Origin: Phoronis australis
Lineage: Eukaryota; Phoronida; Phoronidae
DNA length: 64,000 nucleotides
NCBI GenBank assembly: GCA_002633005.1
Contig: NMRA01000290.1
Location: forward strand, 485,974 to 549,973
Reading direction: 5' to 3'
The number at the start of each line of letters is the position of its first letter. Position 1 is the stretch's first letter. Position numbers and translations under genes: made by a program. Under the pieces are notes generated by a model. It was given only the letters and a program-made list of their open reading frames with translations. It did no database searches and was not told the origin of the DNA. Positions 45,101-57,420 of this stretch are shown in pieces.

Positions 45101-48100
45101 CACCTAACTTTAAAACATTAGAAGTGATTTCTGAGCGTTGGAAGAATGAGTGCTTGTTACTTCATGAGGCCATGCTTGATGCATTAAACTACTCACTGGG
45201 TGGAGCTAACTCATCGAGCCTTGTCTTGGGCAATGCCAGGAATTTCTAACAAATAAGCCCCAGGGCTTGTATATTCGAAAAATTTACTATTTTTTACTTT
45301 CAGGTAACTTGTAACACCAGGTGTAGTTTTCAAAACGGATTTAAAAATGCCTATCAGCTTGGAATGATGACCAATATAATGGTACCATGAGTACGAAAGC
45401 TTATTAGGTAACAAAATAAAAAAACTTACTGAAATAAAATATGTACTGTTTTTCATAAAGCCTTGTTTTTATTTAGCACTCACTTACGCTGTTCACTGTA
45501 GGTAAACTGGAATCTAGTCTGCTTGCACTTCTCATCATGGTGATGGAGAATTGCTTTTGCAATCAGTCTTGACATTACGGGGAATTCCGGGTCATTTTGT
45601 CCCGTCGTTTGTGTGAACTGTATTATGTTGGTCTCTCATGAATTTTCTATTTCCACATTCAGGATCAAAGTGCGCTTCAATGTTAATCACACGGTTGATA
45701 CTGAAGACCCAGTCCAGGGTGGAGATGAGGAGTCCCAGGTTGGTGAAACGAACGTAATGAAGTAGCCAAGCCTTTTAGACGGTCATGAAACCCGTTTTTG
45801 GCATTTTTTAACAGATATTTGCGATGACTTTCCCATCCAGCTCTCTAAAACGAAGTAATGCTCTGTAGCTCGCATCAATCCGCAAAAGATTGGAGCAAAT
45901 TTGAAAACTCTAAGAAGTCTGTTCAACTTGGAAACGTCACCTAAGCTTTAAGCAAGGTACACGGCAACTATGGGCAAAGTCCACTTGCCAACAACCATAA
46001 TATCCATTCTGTGACGCGTTTGATTAAGCGTGTTTAGTTGAATCCTGCTTTTATCACTAAAGCACGATGCCAATGGTGCATTAGGAATGGTTGAAATCAC
46101 CAAAATAAAGTTTAGTAGCCTTTTGTACAAAATCAATGAATATAATTTTTCCGGTAGCCGGTTTTTGTGAAATGAACATGCTTACTTTGTGGCTGACCAG
46201 TCTGAAAGTAACCAAGCATTGCCAACTTGCCCTTTCACTGCAAGTTTGCCACAAGATGATATATCTCGTATGAATGTATGGATGAATAAAGTGGTCAATA
46301 TACAGTGCTCTGACTTTATTAACACAGGTAAAAACATGTGTTACTAGGATTAACGAGAGGACTTAGCCTGTAAAACTGACCATGTGCGAATAAGGTGAGA
46401 CAAGAAATTCTCGCCATGCAGTCTTGTGCGAAATAAGTGGCAGACAAAATTTTTAATTTTAGGTGTGTGAAATGAGGGGAGTGTGCGATTTTTGTGGGCG
46501 AAAGGTTCACATCGACTATTTCAAGGCTGGGTAGCGCGCATGTTTTGGGCCGTAAAAGTTTCCGCGTTTTTTGTCATTGGTGATTCCAAGCCCTGTACTA
46601 TCTGTCTTATATAGTCATGTGACTGTTATTTGTTAAAGGCAGCTGTCACCTTTAATGGCTTAACAACCATGCACACAGCAGCGAAATTTCCCGTCACTTG
46701 TCTTGTCTGCATTTGGAATGTTGCTTTGTGTCATCAGGTATTCCTCTTTCCTTTAAGATGGTGTCCAAGCCTCCATTCAGTGTGGAGATCACCAAGACTG
46801 GTCAGGATACGTTGACCATTCAATGCGCATTCCCCCCAGCTGATGAGATGGACGACCCTTCCGCGCAGGAGGGAGATATCGGTGAGATGATGGTCACACA
46901 TGCCCATCCGTTGTATACTGAAATAATTTAACAGCAACCCTTTTAGTTTAAAAACATTATTACAAGCATGATAGTATTGTTGTGCGAATGTGTATCCTGG
47001 CTGCACTGTCGTGCTTTTAAGATTATGGAGAACGTTATCGACATGTTGAATTTAGCCAAATATTGACAAATCTATAGATTTTAACTCAGTAAAAGTTTAT
47101 TTTTTCTGTATATTGAATGCCTGTAGAATTTGATTTTTGACTTAATACCAATCTGCTATTAATTCATTTTATGAGTTTTGCATAAAAACATTTATTAGTC
47201 CTTTTTGATAGCCCTCCTATGAAAGTGGAGAATTTTTAAAACAATTCCTAGCAATGTTTTGGAGAGCAGCACTTAAAGCTTGGTGTCTGAATGTTTCATA
47301 TGAATCCGAGGAGCCATTTCTGAGTTAAGATGTTACGAAGTTTGCCATTTTTTGTGGGTTCTACATAAACTTAAGGAGTCTATTAGTACATGTATGTATA
47401 TCTCAGTCTTTTCTAAATTCGCAAACATATCGTGTGTGCACGTCTGGTTAGGCGGCTCGGTGGATTCAGCCTCCCAATGCAGTAAAAACCTGCTGCCATG
47501 AAACAACAGCTCATCTGTTAGTGCAAACTCAATGGTTATGTAAATTGTAGATTTGTTGCTGCCTGAGCACTGCATGTTTACATTTATAAGTGTGCAGAGT
47601 TCAGTTTTGGTTGAGGAGAGTGTGGTTCACTGGACTCCTGTTTGGGAAACCTGGGTTCGAATCCTGGCTTTACTGGCAGACAATCAAACATTGCGCAAAA
47701 GTATCTCCTTCTCCTCTGAGCTCGGTTTTACAAGTGAATGTTTGCAAGAGAATGAATGAGAACGTGGATATAATGCGAAAGCGATTTCTAGGGCTGTGCT
47801 CATATTTTTTAAATCTTTTGGTTGATGAAATCACGGGTCTAATGTCCGATCAGGACTGGAAAATGTGCCACTTTCAAATACAAAGTAGAAACCAGCATCA
47901 GCAGAAAATGAAGCACGAGCTGGAGATAAAAACATGTTTTTCTGCGTACAAGAATAGGGGAGGTATCGAAAAGAGCTTCAATAATTTTGCGCACAGGAAG
48001 GGTTTGATGTGAATTTAGTTCCCATCACAATAAAACTGTGCCATGGTTGCAAGAATGTGTAAAATTTTGCATTGTGAGATGAGGTTGGGAAATTGTGCAG

Positions 48101-49655
48101 AATTTATTCACCCATCCTCACTGTTGCCATCGATTTCAGTTGATGAATTTGACATCGAAGAGATCGCACTGCACGGCGTCGATTGGGACGATTCCACGTA
48201 TGTTGTCTCTGCTGCAACAATGGATGGGGTAAGTCAACAAGACGGTTGGTCTACTCTTTAAAATCAGTGTCTCGTATCACTTAAACCGGTTGCAAATCTG
48301 CTTTGCAACACAACATAGTGGTCATTTTTATGCGCCCACATATTTATATGTGGACGCATTATGCCGTCATCTCCGTCCGTCCGTATGGGCGGCGTCCGTC
48401 CGGCGTCTGCTGCTCTATCTCCAAAACCCTTTGACATACGTTCATGAAATTTGGCATGTATGTTCCATTCATGAATGGGACGGCATGTGCGAACTTTCGG
48501 ACGGATCCGACTACCGGTGTGCCCCCTAGTGGCAATTTTAGTTTTTTACGCTTAACTTTGTATCTTCAAAAGTCCTGAATGGATTTTCATGAAATTTGGT
48601 ATGTAGGCACCTATTAGTGAGATGACGCTATCCTCCCGTTTTCAGATGGATTTGACATAGTTTGCGCCACCTAGTGGCCATTTTAATGTTTTTGAGTCTG
48701 TTTTTGTGCGTCCACCCCTCTATCAACCAAACCGCTCAAAGGATAATTGTGAAAATTGGCATGTATATGCTTACTATGTAGAGGACGGTTGATGATTTTC
48801 CGACGATTTCGACTATTGTGGCGCCTCCTAGTGGCAGTTTTTTTTTGCACCTATGGCTGTATCTCCTAAACCGTTCGCAGGCTCTTTACGAAATTTAATA
48901 AGTGTATTTATATGATGTTAACAACAGAGGATGACAACTTTTGGACGGATCCGACTCCCAGTGTGCCCCCTAGTGGCAATTTTATTTTTTACGTTTACCT
49001 TTGTATCTTCAAAAGTCCTTAACGGATTTTCATGAAATTTGGTATGTAGGCACCTATTAGTGCGATGATGCTATCCTCCCGTTTTCGGATGGATTCGACT
49101 TAGTTTGTGACACGCAGTAGCCATTTTTACTGTTTTTGAGTCTGTTTTTGGCGTCCACCCCTCTATCAACCAAACCGCTCTAAGTATGATTGTGAAAATT
49201 GGGCATGTATGTTCTTACTATGAAGAGGACGGTTGACGCTGAATTTCCCATGACTTTGATTACTGTGGCGCCTCCTAGTGGCAGTTTTTTTTTTGCCCCC
49301 ATGGCTGTATCTCCCAAACCGTTNNNNNNNNNNNNNNNNNNNNNNNNNNNNNNNNNNNNNNNNNNNNNNNNNNNNNNNNNNNNNNNNNNNNNNNNNNNNN
49401 NNNNNNNNNNNNNNNNNNNNNNNNNNTAATGTCAATGAAATGTATTTGTTTACAAAATGTAACATATTGTCTACTCTGTCCGACACGCTTTCTTGTTGTT
49501 TCCAGAACTTGTATGATCTTTTAATGACCATGTTAGAGGACCGCGGCATCGACAACACATTTGCCAATCAGTTAGTCAACTTTAGCACAGCTTACGAACA
49601 TAACGTGTATGTCAACTTCCTAGAGAATCTTCAGAAGTTTGTTGACCAGAAATGA
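42123..49655 (+). CDS. C1QBP: Complement C1q-binding protein homolog (p32/gC1qR), 6 exons
   Basis: Exons: 42123-42333, 44137-44284, 45663-45738, 46758-46881, 48140-48228, 49506-49655. All junctions are GT/AG with matching phases; 798 nt give 265 residues (human about 282). The ATG is in strong context, with an in-frame TGA 18 codons upstream. Residues 1 to about 65 are basic and Arg/Lys/Ser-rich, a mitochondrial presequence. CCGYHTEGDKQMVTFLSEEI at the exon 1/2 junction matches the start of the mature protein. Then come FNVNHTVDTED, PFSVEITKTG, an acidic loop (PPADEMDDPSAQEGD), VDEFDIEEIAL, and the C-terminal helix LEDRGIDNTFANQLV ending KFVDQK. p32 forms acidic trimers in the mitochondrial matrix and supports mitochondrial translation. 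Exon 3 has a weak donor (GTTGGT). Intron 5 contains a 103-bp N run and a satellite array. Confidence 0.94.
42472..43248. mobile_element. ~777-bp inverted-repeat element, copy 2 (C1QBP intron 1)
   Basis: Starts CAGTGGAGGATCTAGGATAT and ends AAGTCCACCTATG, with imperfect terminal inverted repeats matching copy 1 at 37,987. The interior shares several blocks with copy 1 in the same order, including a tRNA-like block. It is non-autonomous. Confidence 0.65.
42701..42771 (-). repeat. tRNA-related sequence (pseudo-tRNA/SINE head)
   Basis: On the minus strand: TGGTGTAGTGGTAAAGCACG (A-box-like) then, about 25 nt on, GTGAGTTCGAGTC (B box, close to GGTTCGANNCC). I could not draw a full cloverleaf with a matched acceptor stem, so this is a tRNA-derived promoter remnant rather than a tRNA gene. 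Confidence 0.55.
43330..43560. repeat. Interspersed repeat with GCTCCTATAGGAG core, inverted copy 3
   Basis: Reverse-orientation relative of 40,860-41,130: GAAGCTCCTATAGGAGTTTC, then CGCCTCACACCAATTAAAAC and AAGGTGTCCC-like sequence (as GGGACACCTT). It lies in C1QBP intron 1. Confidence 0.55.
44470..45005 (-). repeat. Diverged copy of the ~150-bp monomer family, reverse orientation
   Basis: C1QBP intron 2 contains GCACCACCTAATGACCATTT near 44,815 and GTGGCGCCCCCTTTTGGCAC near 44,960, with connecting phrases matching the reverse complement of the 26.4-29.3 kb array. Orientation is opposite to that array and the same as 48.3-49.3 kb. Confidence 0.55.
47617..47760 (+). repeat. tRNA-derived SINE-like sequence
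   Basis: GTGTGGTTCACTGGACTCCT followed by CTGGGTTCGAATCCTGGC gives A-box-like and perfect B-box (GGTTCGAATCC) elements about 35 nt apart, then a non-tRNA body. It lies in C1QBP intron 4. No terminal duplication was identified. Confidence 0.5.
48318..49323 (-). repeat. Inverted tandem array of ~150-bp monomers with CTCF-like cores
   Basis: In C1QBP intron 5. Starts with the palindromic terminus (about 48,330-48,360), then reverse-oriented monomers A (48,515), C (48,663), B (48,821), A (48,961), C (49,108) and B (49,267). Core blocks read GTGCCCCCTAGTGGC, GCGCCACCTAGTGGCC and GCGCCTCCTAGTGGC. Read on the minus strand the cyclic order is A-B-C, as in the 27-29 kb array. It runs into an assembly gap, so its true length is unknown. 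Confidence 0.8.
49324..49426. other. Assembly gap (103 N)
   Basis: Unresolved bases within C1QBP intron 5, directly in the tandem array; probably a collapsed repeat. The last C1QBP exon resumes 80 bp later. Confidence 0.95.
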
Positions 49656-51590
49656 GTGCTCCCATCACCTAGCACTATTGATGGGAGACGTCTTCAAAGC
49701 CGTGATTGGTCGCATGGGATGAATGCCCGTGTTGGCTCTTTGTGTTTTTGGGAGGTACTAGTGCATCACATTGGTGGCATAAATGAACTCCATATTGACT
49801 TCAAGGAAAGAAGTGGCAGTAGTATTTCGAGCAAGATGTGAAAGAGTTGTCTTCCAACATAGCAAAACCCCTTTTAAATTACTATGTCACTAGGTGGCGA
49901 TGCAGTACTAGTTTACACTCCCATGATATTTTATAAGAAAAATGACTTGGTAAAACTATAACTTTTTCATGTTTGTTCAATGGCATGTACAGTGTGAAAA
50001 TTGTATTTGAAATACAATAATGTTAATATAAAGAACACTCGTGCCCTTTATTGTCTGTCTTTGAGACCATTGAGCACACCCAGGTCTAGTCAGTTTTAAC
50101 ATTGACAGCATCCTTTTCACATATTAAGCCTTACAAAGTCTTCACTTTTTGTCATAAACTGCAATTCTATTCTTCAATACTCTGGCCTTTCCTCATAAAC
50201 TGTTACTTCTTGGCCAAAGCATTTTTTCAGATTTCACGTCATTCTTTTTCACATCCATTCAATCCATTTACTACTGGAGTAAGTCCATGCATATTCCTTT
50301 GGGAATGTGAACTCACACATGTAGGGGAGGGAATATGCTTCCCTCTGGGACTGCGGTTATTTTCTCATTTACACTGCTGTTTTCTCGTGAAAACTATTAT
50401 TCTTTCTTGAACTGTAATTGGTAATTGCAAACAATAATTCTACTCTTTCAAACACATTTTTTTCATGAACTGTTCAGTAGTTCCTTTCACTCTGATTGGT
50501 GGAGCTAGTTGTATGTACTTGATGCTATGTTGCTCTGTTTGGTGCCATGTAGTCTGAGTTACTGCTGGCAACCTGTCTGAGAAATGAATTGTATTCATGA
50601 CAAGATTTCAGTAAAATGAGAATGCTTAATTGTGCAATTCTTGTGAGGGAGGATTGCCTAACCTGCACTAACTCAGGGAAATAAACCAGGATGTTGTGTA
50701 CAGATAATCTAAACATTAATAATGGTCACGTGAGCGGTATCAGGCGTCACCTCCACGTCTTGGATATCAACTGTAGTCTCCTTGCATGGTCACCACGAAA
50801 TTCGTACTCAAGACATCCTGTATGGGCGTATTTATACCATAGTCTACATCCGAAATAAAGGGTATTTTCATAGAAAAGTTTCGCTCAAGTATTCGTATAT
50901 AGGCGCTGACGTATATCATTTCTAGACGCGCATGTCTATAAGTGGTCGTTTTATTTGTGTGTGTGCTGTCCATTTTTCAACTTTTCATTTTAACTGAATT
51001 CATGTCAAGTTCTACCATTTTTTAAAGGATAAGTCAGGTTTCACTTAATTAATATTTAAAGAATTTTCTCCTGGGTTTTGCTCAAGGCTTCAGCACTATA
51101 GACGAACTCACTTAATTTCGAATCCAGTGTCAGTTTTGCATATAAATGCAGGCTTAAATGCACACACATAAAGGAATTTCTCGCGTTTTCACGAACTCGA
51201 AACATTGCACTTTCGTGAAAGTGAGCAGCAGTTCAAATTCACACTTTGCACTAATAATCACTTAAAAATGAATCTATGTGGCGGTACACTTAAACCTTCG
51301 ACACGACCGTCTTGGCAACAATTGGGCGAACGACCATAATCTCTAGGGCGTGTAACGTTCTTTAACGAAAAAGAGTTATGACAGTCTGTGCTGTAGCTGT
51401 GAAGCTGAGTCCCCCTGTATAAATACCTTCCATCTCGTGAGCTGATCTCTATGGAAGGTGCTTGACCGATCACTTTAATTAGCGGACCGGGAGAAGAGTG
51501 GTTAGATTAATAATGCAATAACTTAATGTCAGTTGAAACAAACGACTCCGCACTCTATTCCATAAGCAGCACTCTTAGAAATCAAGGATT
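49656..51590. other. Intergenic stretch between C1QBP and the downstream minus-strand gene
   Basis: C1QBP 3' region, then AT-rich DNA. AATACA/AATATA near 50,011-50,030 are possible variant polyadenylation signals for C1QBP; I saw no AATAAA there. A lone CACTAGGTGGCGATG at about 49,889 resembles the CTCF core. No other gene was recognised. Confidence 0.4.
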
Positions 51591-51601
51591 TGTTCATTTC
51601 T

Positions 51602-51859
51602 TCAGACTTCAAAGATTTCTCCCCCCTCTTTGCCTCCAGTGTCGTCTGCTGGGACCACTGCGTAGACACTGAGCAAACTGGAACGGGCGCTTTCACTCTT
51701 TCCTCGGGCGATAGGTGTCCTTTTTGTATTGCCGCCGTCACAGAAGAACGCCATGCAACCACCGACTATCAACACACAAGCGGACATCAGGCCGACTATT
51801 CCAGCAAAGAAGTTCATCGGTAGTTGTGTGCCATTTTGCTTCGCCCGTTGTTTTTCTCG
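51602..51859 (-). CDS. Last exon of an unrecognised type I membrane protein
   Basis: Acceptor TTCTTTGCAG, then 86 codons in phase 0 ending TGA at 51,602-51,604. The peptide begins REKQRAKQNG. A single hydrophobic helix follows (MNFFAGIVGLMSACVLIVGG), then a roughly 50-residue tail rich in Ser, Gly and acid residues ending GGEIFEV. The phase fits the donor of the exon at 54,192-54,514 exactly. I read the two as consecutive exons giving an extracellular region, one membrane span and a short cytoplasmic tail. No family recognised. Confidence 0.6.
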   Translation of the reverse strand, partial: REKQRAKQNGTQLPMNFFAGIVGLMSACVLIVGGCMAFFCDGGNTKRTPIARGKSESARSSLLSVYAVVPADDTGGKEGGEIFEV

Positions 51860-51999
51860 CTGCAAAGAATCGAGTAAAAGCATATCTTATGTTCCTGTGA
51901 TACCGGATTGTCGCCGTTGTGGAGAAGAATATGTTTTTGCACAAGAAAACGTTTCATGCATCCCTGTGCTATGTTTTTTTTTCAAGAAAAATGCCAGTA

Positions 52000-52915
52000 T
52001 CACCTCAAGTGATTTTGAATCAAAATGAAACTTTCAGAAACTTTGACGAAGTTGAACATTTTGTAACTTCATACAGGCCGACAACGGTTGTCTTCTAATA
52101 GGGCAGAAAATACGAACCTAATAAAAATTGCTCTAAATGGAATAAAATACTTCGGGTTTATTTCAATCAAAAACTTTGGCGTAAGAAAAAAATAATTCAA
52201 AATAATTTCGCCTGTATTTTGTATAAAGCACACGTATGTATTTGTTTCATATATTTTCAATATTATCGCAGAACACAACAGGGGTAACAAACTAGCGCCT
52301 CCTTTCAAAAACAATTTTTTATCCAAGCCACTACTGTTACTATAAAATCAGCATTGATGAGATTCGAAATGATTATAGGCTTCAGAAGAATTGAGGTGTA
52401 ATTATTACTTCAGACCTGACTCATTGAGTTGCTTATAACTGCAGAATAGTTTCCGTGAGACAAATTCCAAGCGATTTCCTGTAACCTATTTCAATGAAAA
52501 AAGGAACAAGAACGCTTTAGAAGAGTAGATACGCCGCTGTGAAATAAGCAATAATATTATGATAAAACACCAGAGCATGGATTGTAGCAGCTTTAAAATA
52601 TAAACTTATCTCTGATGAATAGTCTTGATGAGTCGGATAAAACTGCTTCTCAACAAGATACATGGAAACATCCAATGAACCTAACACAAAATAAGTCCCA
52701 TAATATTCAATTCATGCAGTCTTTCATTCAATCGGTCTGTCAGCCGGCCAGTCTGTATGCGTAACAATACATAATCTGCCTGTCTGTCCGTCGGTTTGTC
52801 AATCATTTTTTGTAACATCAAAATGAGATTCCTCGGAGAACGCATACAATACAAATTAAGAACCAATGTGCAGAACCCAATTAACCTTGTAGCCGTCTTT
52901 TGAGCCCCCAGTCAT
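52000..52915. other. Intron sequence, no recognised content
   Basis: AT-rich, within the intron separating the last two exons of the unrecognised minus-strand gene. A CTGTC/CCGTC-rich patch lies at about 52,730-52,805. Confidence 0.4.
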
Positions 52916-52919
52916 TTTA

Positions 52920-53063
52920 TTTTCACCTTGCGACGGATCTGTTAGTCTAGTCATTGCTAGCCGCCCGTCTCTCAAAACTAGCTCTACTGCAATTTTCACC
53001 TTTCGACGGATCTCCTAGTCAAGCCATTACTAGCCGTCCGTCTCTCACAACTAGTTCTACTTC
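52920..53063. repeat. 72-bp unit repeated twice
   Basis: TTTTCACCTTGCGACGGATC...CTACTGCAA is followed directly by TTTTCACCTTTCGACGGATC...CTACTTCAA. Tandem, two copies, about 90% alike by eye. Confidence 0.7.
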
Positions 53064-54191
53064 AATTTTCATTAGTTCCGAAGTAAATCATCTTCAACAA
53101 GATATTAGGTTCGTCTGTTCTCGTCTCTTCACTTAAATTACTGTTGATTGATACAGAAATACTACGTTGCTCAAATGAGGATTTAGCCTCGAAATGTTAT
53201 AATTGACACTAATTTATCCATAAGGCCTTGCCGGGCACTATGCAATTATATTTTTCCACAGAAAGTTGCACGCGACGTCCAAATATTGCAAAACCCGAAT
53301 TTTCAGTTGACAAATCGCATTCTTCTTTGTTATGTGAACTCAATGGGAATTAGTCTCGGACTTTTTGTGCTGTCCGTGTTTTCCCACTTGCTTGCATATT
53401 TTAATTGATGTATTTTCATTCCATTTTCATTGCCTTTTCTTGTATTTTCTGTGCTTGTGTGAACTAAATCAAAAAAGAAAAAAAGTTACGTTAGGGTTAT
53501 GGTTAGATACGTGTTTAGGGTTTATATATGCCGTGTTAAAACCAGTTGTTTGCTTGCAGAGTTGAGTACTTGTTTCAAAGTAACTAACAGCTGATTGCAT
53601 AAATTTGCGATTGGTTTTCATCACTCCAGTCGGTCGTTTTAGAAAACAAATTGTGTGTTGTCGGCCTTGTCTGCGTCAAATTTCTCTTGGGACCTGAACC
53701 ATTTAGTGCTGCCGGTCAATATTATGACAATCTAGTGTTAATTTTACAGTCAATAAGAAAGCTCAATTTTCTGCTATCCCTACGGACTACTAGTCAACTG
53801 ATTTCCAAGAATTGAATGTGATGGCGAAAAAGCCGATTACGTATAACCTTCTGCAAAATAATCTGTGCAGTAAATTCTAGTATGAAAACCACAATAGTCT
53901 TCCGTGGACACATTCAGGGCTTGTTTTTTGAAAGTGTATATCAGTTTTAATAAAATTATTGTATCAACATTCTAACTGCTCAAGTCGTGTTCATATATGA
54001 CTTCTTTATATGTGTTAAAAAAGCTATTTGTGGACATTCATGTACAAAAATAGAGGCCCACTCTTCGAAGTTGCACTGCAGCCCATTTTGATGTTGGACA
54101 TCTGTATGTAAATGACGACTTTCAAAAAGAAAGAAATCTAAAAGACAGCATACACGATCTAAATGCCGCTACGCGCGAACAGTATATTTAC

Positions 54192-54514
54192 CTTTATATA
54201 TTCCGCCATTATTAAAAGGTTGCCCATCTTCAATCCCTTCCAATCGCCGTACCGCCAAGACGATTTGTTGGTCTCGTTCTCCCAAGGACCAGACTCCAGA
54301 ACATCTTCCGAACTGTAGGACGAGTTTTGTGTAGAGAGCAGGAACATGTCCAACTTGTCTAAAGGTTTGTCGTGTGGCTCGGCCAAAAGAGAATCAATGG
54401 GATCCAACGTGCTGCTATCTGGTGCGTTGTACGAACCCGAAGTTGTGGATTCCGATAACAGAGGGGGTGAAGACGTGGGCTGTACTGTCGTTAGGAATCC
54501 GTGGCAGTGGAGAA
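54192..54514 (-). CDS. Extracellular-region exon of the unrecognised membrane protein
   Basis: A clean exon: acceptor ACACCTTTTCAG, entry phase 1, 107 codons after the split codon, donor AAG|GTAAAT in phase 0. The peptide is rich in Ser/Thr/Asp/Pro with sequons (QNSSYSS, WENETNKSS) and begins LHCHGFLTTVQPTSSPPLL. It ends NLLIMAEYIK and joins in frame to the exon at 51,602-51,859. It looks like a glycosylated juxtamembrane stalk. No domain recognised. The protein could be a cell-surface ligand or receptor, but the sequence does not say which. Confidence 0.6.
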
Positions 54515-54549
54515 CTGAAAAGGTGTAATGTCGTAGACTTTTAACAGCA

Positions 54550-54605
54550 CCTATCCGGGAGGGAGGGGGGGGGNGGATGGAGGGTAGAGAGAGAGAGAGG
54601 GACAT
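54550..54605. repeat. G-rich and (GA)n low-complexity run with one N
   Basis: GGGAGGGAGG-type run with an N at 54,574, just upstream of the exon at 54,192-54,514 on its minus-strand reading. Confidence 0.8.
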
Positions 54606-55420
54606 GGCGATATTTAATTTTCAACTCAGTTCTATTTCTTATCTCACCCTGATTTTGTTCGCTGGACAAATAACACAAGGCCATGTGATCCTTGTCACCC
54701 GACACAATAGACTGTCAAAGCAAAGTTTAAGACCCCGAGAATTTTACTTTATTATTTAAAAAGCCTGAAAATAACAGTTAAACGTTCATTAAACCCATTC
54801 CAGCCCTCAATTCCTTTGATTTGCAATTTTTGCCTTGTACATAAATAGTCACCAAACAGTGCTGGAGTATGGCGAAACATCTTAAAATGTCATTGACATC
54901 GTTATATGGGACATATTGCATAATATTGCCTTATTTACCAACAATGCCAGTGAGCATACAGGTAAATAATATTGGTATTAACAACCTCATGATCACCTCT
55001 TACAATAACACATCAACATTATATTTTGGTAACAGTCCTTCGATATGAGCATATAGAGTTGAAAATGTGACAAGATGCATTCTATACAATCTTCAGGTCG
55101 TTGCATTTGAGCAGACAGAAAAAAGTCTTGTGATTGGGGTTTAATCCATTGAGCACTTGTCCGATCATAGATATAGTAGACATAGTATACAAAGACAATG
55201 ATGAAATTTCCATAATACGGAATTAATACATCGATGTTGAATGCGTTACTGTTCAGTGGTGTCCATGTCTTCGACCGGGTCATTGCTAAGTGGATTAAAC
55301 CTCAGCCACAAGGTTTTATTCCGTCTACTCGAATGTAACGAACTCAAGATTGTACAGACTACATCTTGTCAGATTTTCAACACTGCGATTTAACTGTGTT
55401 GTTACCAGAAGTTTGTAGTA

Positions 55421-55487
55421 GCGCGGAATGCAACCCACTAATTCCGCAGTAGCAACCGAACGCACTACCACTGAGCCAAATCCCACG
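55421..55487 (-). repeat. tRNA-like SINE head
   Basis: Minus strand: GGGATTTGGCTCAGTGGTAG holds a perfect A box (TGGCTCAGTGG), and GTGGGTTGCATTCCGCG about 30 nt later is a near B box. It resembles the 5' half of an Ala-type tRNA. The anticodon arm and acceptor stem do not pair well, so it is not a functional tRNA. Confidence 0.5.
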
Positions 55488-57420
55488 CGTTTAAACATGG
55501 TAGACATCAGCCTTGATTTCAGCGAACGTGTGGCAGGCAACGGCGAGAATTGGTGATTGGTAATAAAATCACAAATTCACAACAGATTTTGTTGTTTTAC
55601 ATATATGGTCACAGCTAATGACTTCAAGAAGTCCACCCCATTCAACAATAATTCCATAAATGCATTTTTCGGTCGCAAAAGCGGTAGTGTTCCTTTAAAC
55701 GCAATTTGGATTTGGTGTAAACCAAGTCCATTTTGCTGTACTATACGATTTTGGCCGGCGCTGATACTGACTTGGAAACTGTGACCTTTTAGTTCAGTGG
55801 AAATCATTAAAAACATCACCTTAAAAACCTTAAACATCACGGGTTCATAACTAAAGCATTAAAACGTGCATCATCGCGTGTACCCAATAACACAGCTTAG
55901 CTCTATGCACTTTTGGTTAAAAGGAACAGCATGTTTAACACGTACAATGTATGAAACATCGGTCATACGACTCTCACATATTGTTTACATTTACAACGTA
56001 TGAAAAATCGCTGATACGGCTCCCACATATTATTTAAACCTAAATAAAAACATGACGACGATTTGACTGAGTTTCTCTAAAAGATTATTTGCATTATTGT
56101 GGAAAACACAATTAAGATTTAACTTCGCTGTTGCCCGCTGAAGATATAGGTGATGCTATTTATTTATCGCGGTGGATTGTCCAACCATCTTCGAACATTC
56201 CGCTTTCGTTTTATATTTTTAGATACAACATGAGTGTCAAAGCAAGGCTTGCCTTGACTGGCAAACCAGCGTCATGTTAACTTGGTTTGCAACATACCCA
56301 AGAGAATATAACTTCATGCACACACGGGTTTTTAGATTCTGGTCCATCCAGAAAGCCAATAATTGCTCTAAGTAAATCTCTATTCCTTTATGATGTGGAG
56401 CCTATGTTAATTACTGTTTTTGTCTCTGAAAGGTGAAAGTATACAACTTCCCAGAATTTGCAGTACGACTAATTTTTTTTTCGTTTGTACTCAAGTTCCT
56501 CCTTTGTAATTACTCGTTTTATTTGACGTACTCATTAACTGAGCTTGATGTCAAATTAAACTAGTTGACGACAGACAGGATTAGGCATCTGGCGGAGATT
56601 AGCATTGTTATTGCGAACCGGCATAAACAGTCTTTGTTCGCAAAAATCGATAACGAAACTCACTCCAGCGTATTAACTTTGTCTTAGACTGAATACGAGC
56701 CAGATAAGAATAGCTCTGAAGTTCTCTAAGATAAAAAGTAAAGGGGGCTAATACATCCATTAGTGCGACATGATATTTAAACCACGAGGACCGTGTAATT
56801 ATCTTCATATTACTGTAATAAACATTCCTAGTACGTATTGCGTTACATACCTGCTGTGAGTAAGGACAGATTATGTACGCATACGGAAACCTTCTGACGG
56901 CCCGGGCTGGGGCATTGCAATCCGCTCTAATGAGGAGTACAATCTACGTCACGGTCACAATAATCATAAATTAAAAGTAGTCATAACGGATCGCATAGAA
57001 AAAGAAATTCGACAATTTGAAGGTAAAAAGGTTATGTTAGGAAACTAAAACTGTGCCAATTCTTGCAATTAGGTAAACCTATAGTATAGGCTAATGACTC
57101 CTAGAGCTGTGTCTTGTCCGATGAGCATATCGGAGGCTCAGGCAAAGGCCGATCTCGTTGGCATCAGATCTGTTCTTGTTTTGCCTCGTTCACAAAATCA
57201 ATGATGGAGATTTGTCTTAAGATGTTACTATTTCACATCAAGATACCAAAATATGTTACTTGTCGGCTTTAGGGTTCTCGTTTTTTAAACAATGACCCCG
57301 TTTAAGGTGATTGGTGTACATGGGATTTGTGACTCTAAGACAGTAGTCTCGGCCACACTACGCAGAGCATAAAAATGCAGCCGTTTTGTTTTTCTTTCCA
57401 GCTGCAGTAGGCGGGCTCAC

